From a virus, in IMG/VR virus record IMGVR_UViG_3300047564_001200, positions 1 through 26,123 of that record: 26,123 nucleotides of DNA. One strand, given 5' to 3'. The notes below the pieces were generated by a model, which was given only the letters and a program-made list of their open reading frames with translations, made no database searches and had not been told where the DNA came from. Within the stretch, counting starts at the first letter, position 1; each line of letters starts with the position of its first letter. Made by a program: the position numbers and the translations under genes. This document shows positions 20,999 through 26,123 of the stretch, in pieces.

Positions 20999-22480
20999 CT
21001 AAATCCTACTAAACTCATCCAAACTCATTATTTGAGACTTTATCTCTCCGCTATAATTAAACTCATCTTTGAAGCCTTGGCAGTTGGTCATAAAGTAACC
21101 TAAACTTTTTCCTGTTCGGCTTGTCTGGCGATAGTATCCTTTTTGGATTACATTCTCAGCATAAATGGTGATCTGTTGGTGGTTATACATATTGTGACCC
21201 ATTACCATGCCTCTAAGAATCTCCCAGCTTTTACCAAATTCTGTATGTGGATAGGTTCGGAAGAAATCATTCCCTTTACTGATTAGGTATGCATCTTGTT
21301 CAATGCCTTCCTCATCCCATGAAGAACTCCACATAACCGACATATTATCGGATAAACCTTCAGTAGATGAAGGAATAAGATAGGGGTGGTAAGCTATTTC
21401 AGAGCCTTTAGGGTTAAAGTTATTAGACCATATCGGATGCTCATCCCTCCACTTTTCATTCATTCTTACAAGTCCTATTCTGTCTCCGGCATGACTTTCC
21501 CTTTGTGGGGTATATATCTTGCCATCAATCAAACGAATCCTTGTTACACCATCTGCATTAGGTCTAAGCTTTATTCTCTTCTCGTCAATAATTGCCTCAA
21601 TGTCATCAATCATGAAGGTAAACCTTCCGATATGCAAGATATGAGCGTAATTGTCTCCCTTGTCTGAGTTAAAGAAGTGATTGAATAAGAAATTGGTTTT
21701 GTGTTCGGAAGTGATGGTAAACACATTGTTTTTCACAAAGCCTCTAACCAGTAATCGGTTGCTTCCAAACTCCTCCTCGTTTGATCCATCGGTCATCACA
21801 TCCTTTAGGTATACTTTTAGAATACCCCCAATATTATCTCCTATCGATGCTTTGCCTTCTATAAATCCATTGCCAAGGTGTTTATAATTGATTGCTCCTA
21901 CAAGGTTTCCTTTGTTTGATCCGTAAAGTGTACCAAGACCAAAACCACCATTTCTGCCCATCTTAGTAGTATCGCAATCTTTGACAATAGCAGACCATTG
22001 AGCATCTGGATTTTGAACGGAACTAAACAAAGTAGGCATCCAAGGTTCAACATTGATTATCTGCTTTTGCTGACAATAGTTTATTCCTTCACTGTAAAAT
22101 CTAGCACCATCCATCAGGTGAAACAATGAACTATCTTGTGCCGGATCATTCCACTTGTCATAGTTTTCTTTGCCGAATATGATTGTGGTATCATTGCCTT
22201 TTAGAGTAAATGGACTGTTTAGGTTTTGTCGTTTGATGGCTTTAACCTCGTACGTACTGCCTATAAACTCCCATTTATCAAAACCTTGAGAAACAACATC
22301 ATTAAACTCATCAGTAATATTCTGAATACCAACAGATATGACAGGCTCGGGCTTAGTGATTGGGGTAGGAGTTGGAATTGATGGCACAATAGGCTCAGGT
22401 GTAACCAACTGCACACCTGATTCTACCTCATAATTGACTTCAATAGTCTGCTCTGGAATCTTGATCTTGATCTTGTTCAT
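20999..22480 (-). CDS. Putative beta-helix spike-like protein
   Basis: 493-aa protein, minus strand, with no clear family match. A short N-terminal strand region ('IKIKIPEQTIEVNYEVESG') is joined by a Pro-rich linker ('TPEPIVPSIPTPTPITKPEP', about residues 27-46) to a Gly/Asn/Ile-rich body: 'FTLKGNDTTIIFGKENYDKW', 'SLFHLMDGARFYSEGINYC', 'GNLVGAINYKHLGNGFIEG'. The spacing of small and aliphatic residues suggests a right-handed beta-helix such as tail spikes or pectate-lyase-like enzymes. No signal peptide is seen. It is antisense to the late genes and last in an operon of tiny membrane proteins, so a host-surface or accessory function is as likely as a virion role. Confidence 0.55.
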   Translation of the reverse strand: MNKIKIKIPEQTIEVNYEVESGVQLVTPEPIVPSIPTPTPITKPEPVISVGIQNITDEFNDVVSQGFDKWEFIGSTYEVKAIKRQNLNSPFTLKGNDTTIIFGKENYDKWNDPAQDSSLFHLMDGARFYSEGINYCQQKQIINVEPWMPTLFSSVQNPDAQWSAIVKDCDTTKMGRNGGFGLGTLYGSNKGNLVGAINYKHLGNGFIEGKASIGDNIGGILKVYLKDVMTDGSNEEEFGSNRLLVRGFVKNNVFTITSEHKTNFLFNHFFNSDKGDNYAHILHIGRFTFMIDDIEAIIDEKRIKLRPNADGVTRIRLIDGKIYTPQRESHAGDRIGLVRMNEKWRDEHPIWSNNFNPKGSEIAYHPYLIPSSTEGLSDNMSVMWSSSWDEEGIEQDAYLISKGNDFFRTYPHTEFGKSWEILRGMVMGHNMYNHQQITIYAENVIQKGYYRQTSRTGKSLGYFMTNCQGFKDEFNYSGEIKSQIMSLDEFSRI

Positions 22481-22482
22481 GA

Positions 22483-22587
22483 TTAGAATATGGTTTTTTC
22501 GAGTTCTAACCCAAAAAAATATCCAATCACCAAGCAGATGATAATGATTCCAAAAGCTATTCCGGTTGAAATGATGTCCTTTTTCAT
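22483..22587 (-). CDS. 34-aa single-span membrane protein
   Basis: The short ORF 'MKKDIISTGIAFGIIIICLV...' has one hydrophobic segment (about residues 8-26) and a charged tail 'LELEKTIF'. The leader AACAAACAAAACA precedes its ATG, typical for this genome. It is 2 nt from the start of the 493-aa gene, suggesting joint expression. Unknown function. Confidence 0.6.
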   Translation of the reverse strand: MKKDIISTGIAFGIIIICLVIGYFFGLELEKTIF

Positions 22588-22599
22588 TGTTTTGTTTGT

Positions 22600-22737
22600 T
22601 TAAAGTGTTACTTCGTGATCTAATTTTGTTACTCTACTTCTAGATGAAGTCTCCGCTCTTACAGGATTTACAATCACATAAACGATAGCAAGCATCAAAA
22701 GTGCCAGAATCCAAAGTTTTAATCTGTCCTTGCTCAT
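22600..22737 (-). CDS. 45-aa single-span membrane protein
   Basis: 45-aa protein 'MSKDRLKLWILALLMLAIVY...' with a hydrophobic segment at residues 8-23, then a polar tail ('AETSSRSRVTKLDHEVTL'). The 'NPVRA-E' junction after the hydrophobic part could be read as a signal-peptide end, but an uncleaved anchor is equally likely. Its start overlaps the stop of the 25-aa gene by 4 nt (ATGA). Spanin-like or exclusion roles are possible; nothing decides. Confidence 0.55.
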   Translation of the reverse strand: MSKDRLKLWILALLMLAIVYVIVNPVRAETSSRSRVTKLDHEVTL

Positions 22738-22811
22738 AGTTTTGAAAATTGAAGTAGTATAATCAAATAAGAAATCAATACGATACATCCGAAAATTATT
22801 CCGATTGTCAT
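22734..22811 (-). CDS. 25-aa membrane micropeptide
   Basis: 25 aa, 'MTIGIIFGCIVLISYLIILL...', almost entirely one membrane helix. The start overlaps the stop of the upstream 69-aa gene (ATGA) and its stop overlaps the next start (ATGA), so coupling on both sides supports translation. An in-frame ATG 21 nt upstream would give 32 aa. Confidence 0.5.
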   Translation of the reverse strand: MTIGIIFGCIVLISYLIILLQFSKL

Positions 22812-23017
22812 TTTTGCTCGTTGCTCTTGCATTTGAAATTTGTTTTTGCTCTACATAATGCAAGTTCTTCCGTTTCCTCCACGCCACTATCAAAAGTGTG
22901 GCCGTTCCAAAACCAATACGCATAGCCGTACTTGGTCTTACATACACCGATTGAATCAATCGGGTATCTGTCCTTGAGGATCATCTCCTCCGCTTGTTTG
23001 CCTGTGAATACTTTCAT
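22808..23017 (-). CDS. Small hypothetical protein, 69 aa, first of minus operon
   Basis: 69-aa soluble protein 'MKVFTGKQAEEMILKDRYPI...' with 'KYGYAYWFWNGHTFDSGVEE' in the middle and a Cys/Lys-rich end. Start 23017 is preferred because further upstream in-frame starts lie before the -7 box at 23050-23043; the leader AACAAAACAGAAAGATC precedes the ATG. Function not recognised. Confidence 0.62.
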   Translation of the reverse strand: MKVFTGKQAEEMILKDRYPIDSIGVCKTKYGYAYWFWNGHTFDSGVEETEELALCRAKTNFKCKSNEQK

Positions 23018-23042
23018 AAATGATCTTTCTGTTTTGTTGAAC

Positions 23043-23050
23043 CAAATGTA
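23043..23050 (-). promoter_or_regulatory. -7 box for the minus-strand operon
   Basis: TACATTTG on the minus strand (23050-23043) fits TAnnTTTG and lies 26 nt before the ATG at 23017, with an A-rich leader between. The upstream region is T-rich without a well-placed TTG. Confidence 0.5.
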
Positions 23051-23093
23051 AATCAATTTTCCAAATAATTGAAAAAAATCTAACAAATTTTTT

Positions 23094-23121
23094 TTGTTCT
23101 AATTTTTTCCTTCTAATTTTG
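23094..23121 (+). promoter_or_regulatory. Promoter for the early/replication operon
   Basis: TTG (23094-23096) and TAATTTTG (23114-23121) are separated by 17 nt, followed by the leader ACAAACAAAACACCAAAACA and the ATG at 23143. Together with the box at 23043-23050 this forms a divergent promoter region. Confidence 0.65.
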
Positions 23122-23142
23122 GACAAACAAAACACCAAAACA

Positions 23143-23418
23143 ATGGCAAAAATTTATCGAGAATCGCAACGCTACGATGATGCAGTAGTGGATTTTGAAC
23201 ACATGGGAGAAGACTACCGATGGGAGGGAGACTATGATGTCAACGAGGAAGGAGAGGTAGACACTTATGATTGTCCTGGGTGGTCAGAGCGAGATGTTGA
23301 AATAGTTTACACAAAATCATTTTCAAAGTATGATGAAGAACAGGATATGTGGTTTGAAGTTAAACCTACTCCTAGTTTACTTATTTGGCTTGAATTATTA
23401 ATCGAATCACAACTTTAA
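23143..23418 (+). CDS. Acidic hypothetical protein, 91 aa
   Basis: 91-aa strongly acidic protein ('YDDAVVDFEHMGEDYRWEGD', 'DVNEEGEVDTYDCPGWSERD'). It is the first gene after the promoter, 12 nt before the ERF gene. ATG 23143 is used because an in-frame upstream TTG at 23119 is within the -7 box. Its acidity could suit a DNA-mimic or inhibitor, but this is only a guess. Confidence 0.68.
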   Translation: MAKIYRESQRYDDAVVDFEHMGEDYRWEGDYDVNEEGEVDTYDCPGWSERDVEIVYTKSFSKYDEEQDMWFEVKPTPSLLIWLELLIESQL

Positions 23419-23430
23419 CAAAACAAACAA

Positions 23431-23988
23431 ATGGAAAAATCACAATCAATCACAAATCTAACCAAGGGGCTGGCTAAGTTCCACTCCTTGGTAGGCAAGA
23501 TTAGCAAGGATTCAAAAAATCCTTTCTTCAAATCAAGCTATGCCTCATTGCCTCACATCCTGACTGAGATCAGCGATCCACTTGAGCAAGCAGGACTTGT
23601 CATCACTCAGTTTCCAAATGAGTCAGGATTAACTACCATGTTGATCCACGCTGAATCTGGTGAGTACATTTCAGCAAGCTACACTTTGCAAGTGGTGAAG
23701 CAGAACGATCCACAGGCTCAAGGGTCTGCCATCAGCTATGCAAGGCGTTATGCGATTACGAGCATTTTAAACCTAGCTATCGCAGACGATGATGCAGAGG
23801 CTGCGACTAAGCCTGTACGGCAAGCACCACAAGCAGAAGACAACAGGCCTTGGTTGAACAAGTCAGATTTTGACAAGGCCTCAGATTACTTGCGTAAAGG
23901 TGGAAATATAGATGTGATCAAAGCCAAATACAGGATCAGCAAAGAAATGATGGATAACCTAAACACTCTAATTAAACAACTAGCATGA
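23431..23988 (+). CDS. erf: ERF-family single-strand annealing protein
   Basis: 185-aa recombination protein of the ERF family (P22 Erf-like). The core is visible as 'KFHSLVGKISKDSKNPFFKSSYASLPHI', 'LEQAGLVITQFPNESGL', 'ISASYTLQVVKQNDPQAQG' and 'SAISYARRYAITSILNLAIADDDAEAA', the last being the hallmark GSAxxYARRYA...DDDA segment. It would anneal ssDNA during phage recombination or replication. The C-terminal 'DKASDYLRKGGNIDVIKAKY' is a small helical domain. It is followed by a 4-nt overlap with the Gp157 gene, a frequent pairing. Confidence 0.9.
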   Translation: MEKSQSITNLTKGLAKFHSLVGKISKDSKNPFFKSSYASLPHILTEISDPLEQAGLVITQFPNESGLTTMLIHAESGEYISASYTLQVVKQNDPQAQGSAISYARRYAITSILNLAIADDDAEAATKPVRQAPQAEDNRPWLNKSDFDKASDYLRKGGNIDVIKAKYRISKEMMDNLNTLIKQLA

Positions 23989-24470
23989 ACTCATTATTTA
24001 ACATCACAGCAAGGGCGAAGCAGTTAGCCCTTGCATTAGAAGAAGGAGAACTTACTCCTGATTTGGAAAACGAATTAGTCATCAATCAGAATGAACTTCA
24101 AATCAAGGCCGAAAATTACGCCTATGCGATCAAATCACTTGAAGGCGATGTGAGTATCATTGATGAAGAGATCAAGCGTCTAAGGGCTTTAAAAGAGGCT
24201 AAAACTAACGCTATCGATCGGATGAAGGAAGCGGTGTTAAATGCCTTTCAAGTTTACGGCATTACAGAGGTTAAATCTCCAACCTTGAAGCTATCTCTTA
24301 GACGATCCGAGGCGGTGCAAGTGACAAATGAAAATCAATTATCTGGAGGATACCTTCGAGAGAAAATAACATTTACACCAGATAAAGAATTAATCAAAGC
24401 TGCAATCAAAGCAGGAAAAACGGTAGAAGGTGCGGTATTAGTTGAAAATTTTAGCTTACAAATCAAATGA
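23985..24470 (+). CDS. Siphovirus Gp157 family protein
   Basis: 161-aa protein matching the Gp157 pattern (PF05565): a long coiled-coil N-terminal half ('IKSLEGDVSIIDEEIKRLRA', 'AIDRMKEAVLNAF'), then 'VKSPTLKLSLRRSEAVQV' and the closing 'AGKTVEGAVLVENFSLQIK'. The family lies next to recombination genes, and in Streptococcus phages has been linked to resistance to phage infection; its molecular role is unclear. It overlaps both neighbours by 4 nt. Confidence 0.87.
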   Translation: MNSLFNITARAKQLALALEEGELTPDLENELVINQNELQIKAENYAYAIKSLEGDVSIIDEEIKRLRALKEAKTNAIDRMKEAVLNAFQVYGITEVKSPTLKLSLRRSEAVQVTNENQLSGGYLREKITFTPDKELIKAAIKAGKTVEGAVLVENFSLQIK

Positions 24471-24802
24471 AACATTCAGCAGAACTCATCAAACAAGTAA
24501 AAGACCTATACTTTCAAAGGGTAAAAGCTAGAAAGATTTGTGAAATCACAGGGCTAACTATCGGGCAATTTCAAGCTATGGTGTACCACAAGTACCAATG
24601 GCATTTAAGATGTCCACGGAAGGAAGTCAAGGTGACCAAGGAAAGGCCAATTGATACGTATACTGTTGAAAAAATCATACGGCTTACCAACTGGGGCTAT
24701 CATTGTGCCGAGATAGCAGAGGATCAAGGCTTACCACTAAGTCAGGTTTACAAGATAGTAGAAGAGGCCAAAAGCTTTGGAAGGATTCAGAAAATGGTAT
24801 AA
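24467..24802 (+). CDS. Double helix-turn-helix DNA-binding protein
   Basis: 111-aa basic protein with two HTH-like units: 'RKICEITGLTIGQFQAMVYH' (about 23-42) and 'CAEIAEDQGLPLSQVYKIVE' (about 80-99), each beginning after an amphipathic helix. It might regulate early genes or act in replication. It is last in the early set before the terminator at 24804-24826. Confidence 0.72.
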   Translation: MKHSAELIKQVKDLYFQRVKARKICEITGLTIGQFQAMVYHKYQWHLRCPRKEVKVTKERPIDTYTVEKIIRLTNWGYHCAEIAEDQGLPLSQVYKIVEEAKSFGRIQKMV

Positions 24803-24803
24803 A

Positions 24804-24826
24804 GGCGGGTAAATCCCGCTTTTTTT
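24804..24826 (+). terminator. Terminator after early operon 1
   Basis: GCGGG (24805-24809) / CCCGC (24815-24819) with a 5-nt loop, followed by T7 (24820-24826). Confidence 0.85.
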
Positions 24827-24860
24827 ATCTTTTTGAAAAAATATTTTTGGAATTGCTTGC

Positions 24861-24888
24861 ATTGAATCTAATAAATATATTAGATTTG
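24861..24888 (+). promoter_or_regulatory. Promoter with overlapping palindromic operator
   Basis: The -7 box TAGATTTG (24881-24888) has a TTG at 24862-24864 (16-nt gap). The perfect 8-bp inverted repeat AATCTAAT (24865-24872) / ATTAGATT (24879-24886), 6-nt spacer, covers most of the -33 to -7 spacer and part of the -7 box. A protein bound there would block the promoter. The gene at 24920 lies 31 nt downstream. Confidence 0.6.
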
Positions 24889-24919
24889 TATCAACAATAA
24901 CATCAAAACACACAAAGCC

Positions 24920-25120
24920 ATGACAACTCAACAAAACACTTACCAAGTAATCTACTCAGACGGAAAAAGAGTATTGGATCAATTTACTGCTTCAAACCTG
25001 ACTGAGGCAAAGCAAATCGCTAAATCAAGAGCAAGAAATTACAGAACAGCATACTACAAGGTTTCTAGATGCTACAATGGAGGAGTAAGAGGATCATCAA
25101 GTGAAACCAACTGGCACTAA
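24920..25120 (+). CDS. Small hypothetical protein, 66 aa
   Basis: 66-aa basic protein ('QVIYSDGKRVLDQFTASNLT', 'AKQIAKSRARNYRTAYYKVS'), rich in Arg/Tyr, ending in a Gly/Ser-rich tail. It might bind nucleic acid. First gene behind the palindromic promoter, so possibly regulated separately from the ERF operon. Function not recognised. Confidence 0.68.
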   Translation: MTTQQNTYQVIYSDGKRVLDQFTASNLTEAKQIAKSRARNYRTAYYKVSRCYNGGVRGSSSETNWH

Positions 25121-25124
25121 AAAC

Positions 25125-25140
25125 AGCCCCTTCTGGGGCT
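25125..25140 (+). terminator. Weak terminator or attenuator hairpin
   Basis: AGCCCC (25125-25130) / GGGGCT (25135-25140) with a 4-nt loop. It is a stable stem with a poor T tract (TAACCTTT), so termination may be partial. Confidence 0.45.
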
Positions 25141-25154
25141 TAACCTTTACACTT

Positions 25155-25244
25155 ATGAAACTACTTATCAAAATCATCTACACAATCATAGCTTTTAGTC
25201 CTATCATTGGGCTAGGCTACTTACTAGGTCTTAAACTATTTTAA
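25155..25244 (+). CDS. 29-aa membrane micropeptide
   Basis: 'MKLLIKIIYTIIAFSPIIGL...' is a single hydrophobic helix with a Lys start. It lies between the hairpin at 25125-25140 and the next gene, with ordinary spacing. Too short to be certain; unknown role. Confidence 0.45.
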   Translation: MKLLIKIIYTIIAFSPIIGLGYLLGLKLF

Positions 25245-25256
25245 ACACAAACACCG

Positions 25257-25541
25257 ATGAAAATCACAATCAACAAAACAACAGCACAGGAAGTAGAACT
25301 TCCAAAGTATTTCAAAAATGACCGATACGGTCTTTTTATGATTATTGACGATAGTCGATTCTTAAAGGTTTATGACATTCCTTTTGATGGCTCTTATGCT
25401 GCCATTCCTTACTTCAGAATAGAAGAGATGGCAGGACTACCTTACAACATTGATACTGGATTTACTCCAATATCTGAGTCAGAATTTAAGGCTGCATATC
25501 TTAGAGTTAGTGTGTTGTACGATGAAATCTTTTCGAACTAA
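25257..25541 (+). CDS. Hypothetical protein, 94 aa
   Basis: 94-aa soluble protein with alternating strands ('KYFKNDRYGLFMIIDDSRFL', 'YAAIPYFRIEEMAGLPYNID') and a C-terminal helix ('SESEFKAAYLRVSVLYDEIF'). Not recognised. Its stop overlaps the next start (TAATG). Confidence 0.68.
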   Translation: MKITINKTTAQEVELPKYFKNDRYGLFMIIDDSRFLKVYDIPFDGSYAAIPYFRIEEMAGLPYNIDTGFTPISESEFKAAYLRVSVLYDEIFSN

Positions 25542-25687
25542 TGAAACGACACAAATCAATATTCCAAGAAGTCAGGCAGACACTTGGAAACAATTCAGAT
25601 AAGGCTATCATTAGATACTACGAGATGCAAGGAGCTGATAAGGCACAATTGGAAGAAATCAAGGGTAATAAACAATACTGGAAATGA
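25541..25687 (+). CDS. Small hypothetical protein, 48 aa
   Basis: 48-aa basic protein ('MKRHKSIFQEVRQTLGNNSD', 'YYEMQGADKAQLEEIKGNKQ') with two short helices. Start and stop both overlap the adjacent genes (TAATG and ATGA), which supports translation. Unknown function. Confidence 0.65.
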   Translation: MKRHKSIFQEVRQTLGNNSDKAIIRYYEMQGADKAQLEEIKGNKQYWK

Positions 25688-26067
25688 CTAAAGAAGAGAT
25701 AATCGCTGAGATTCAGCACCGAGCAACGCAGAAGTATCTGATATACCTAGCCATGCAGGAGATTATGTTGGACAATAATGAGGATTGCACGTTTTTGAAG
25801 GATTACGACCACGATCTAACAAATAAGCACCGTAACCTTATAAACTCTTTTAAACGCAACGCAACGAAGGCTTATAGGTTCTTAGAGAATTACGAAGATG
25901 GAGAAGCAACGATAAAGCAATTCCATGATTTCGTAAGGCTGTTTGAGGGGCTACACCAAGCCATTGATTCTGGTGGTCCTATATTCCATGACTGTCTAAA
26001 TGAATTTGAAAAAATCCTGATCAAAAATGGACTCAAAGAAAGTACTCATCTTCCAGAGCAAGCTTAA
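25684..26067 (+). CDS. Hypothetical helical protein, 127 aa
   Basis: 127-aa mostly helical protein ('EEIIAEIQHRATQKYLIYLA', 'LTNKHRNLINSFKRNATKAY', 'FHDFVRLFEGLHQAI'). No motif recognised; in the run of small early genes. It overlaps the next gene by 41 nt in a different frame. Confidence 0.7.
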   Translation: MTKEEIIAEIQHRATQKYLIYLAMQEIMLDNNEDCTFLKDYDHDLTNKHRNLINSFKRNATKAYRFLENYEDGEATIKQFHDFVRLFEGLHQAIDSGGPIFHDCLNEFEKILIKNGLKESTHLPEQA

Positions 26068-26123
26068 CGATCCACCAAAGCCACGAAAGGCTGATGAGAT
26101 CATAAAGTGGATGTACACACCTA
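26027..26123 (+). CDS. Partial CDS running off the window
   Basis: ATG 26027 opens a frame with no stop to the window edge, 'MDSKKVLIFQSKLNDPPKPR...IIKWMYTP'. Its start overlaps the preceding gene by 41 nt. Only about 32 residues are visible, too few to name. Confidence 0.5.
   Translation, partial: MDSKKVLIFQSKLNDPPKPRKADEIIKWMYTP

Noticed and set aside
22600-22959. 119-aa minus-strand ORF
   Set aside because: The upstream part is a frame shadow of the 69-aa gene; the real product is the 45-aa protein starting at 22737, coupled to its neighbour.
23119-23142. TTG start extending the 91-aa protein
   Set aside because: The codon lies inside the TAATTTTG -7 box, so it would not be in the mRNA; ATG 23143 follows the leader.
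24703-24900. 65-aa plus-strand ORF past the HTH gene
   Set aside because: It overlaps the HTH gene in another frame, runs through the terminator and the palindromic promoter, and has no leader.
1-26123. tRNA genes, CRISPR arrays, integrase or attachment sites
   Set aside because: No cloverleaf-like sequence, regularly spaced repeats or recombinase ORF was found by eye on either strand.

Overview
The window is a stretch of a tailed-phage genome (siphovirus-like, HK97-type head), or of a prophage, from a host in the phylum Bacteroidota. Three signals point to Bacteroidota. Upstream of several genes there are TAnnTTTG (-7) boxes, some with a TTG about 17-20 nt upstream. Genes start after A/C-rich leaders such as ACAAAACAAAACA rather than after Shine-Dalgarno sequences. 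Several proteins (the fibre, the ~135-aa 'LRVGNY' protein, the tail proteins) resemble Bacteroidota phage families. No integrase, attachment site, tRNA or CRISPR array is visible, so I cannot say whether the phage is temperate.

Layout. (1) 1-2023: a strong promoter, prohead protease and major capsid protein. (2) 2034-2706: an HNH endonuclease gene between two terminators. (3) 2723-5981: a small protein, a methyltransferase and three overlapping GT-A glycosyltransferases, inserted between the capsid and connector genes. (4) 6013-8934: a hypothetical gene, a 46-aa gene, head-tail connector, head closure, a beta-rich virion protein, an HK97 gp10-like protein and a tail terminator. (5) 8940-11840: a second copy of the same strong promoter, the tail tube protein, tail assembly chaperones joined by a -1 frameshift on an A9 run, and a 591-aa tape measure protein. 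(6) 11841-12498: a second HNH gene, antisense to the tail genes, with a pseudoknot-forming leader and a symmetric divergent promoter. (7) 12499-18186: distal tail/baseplate protein, a 969-aa tail fibre, two small genes and a terminator. (8) 18227-20961: holin-like protein, a beta-rich protein, metallophosphoesterase, M15 peptidase endolysin and companions. (9) 20999-23017, minus strand: four very small genes (three single-span membrane proteins) and a 493-aa protein that may be a beta-helix spike. (10) 23143-26123: early/replication genes, including an ERF annealing protein, Gp157, a double-HTH protein and several small unknowns; the last gene runs off the window.

How it fits together. Most plus-strand genes overlap by ATGA or TAATG and read as late operons. 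The capsid and tail-tube genes, whose products are needed in the most copies, sit behind two copies of one promoter sequence. The two HNH genes are paralogues of equal length (175 aa). Each sits at a break in the structural operon where transcription appears to be stopped and restarted.

The most unusual element is the 5' leader of the minus-strand HNH gene. A 9-bp helix and a 12-bp helix interlock as an H-type pseudoknot that ends 4 nt before the start codon, and the predicted transcription start falls at its first base. I know of no named RNA family that it matches.
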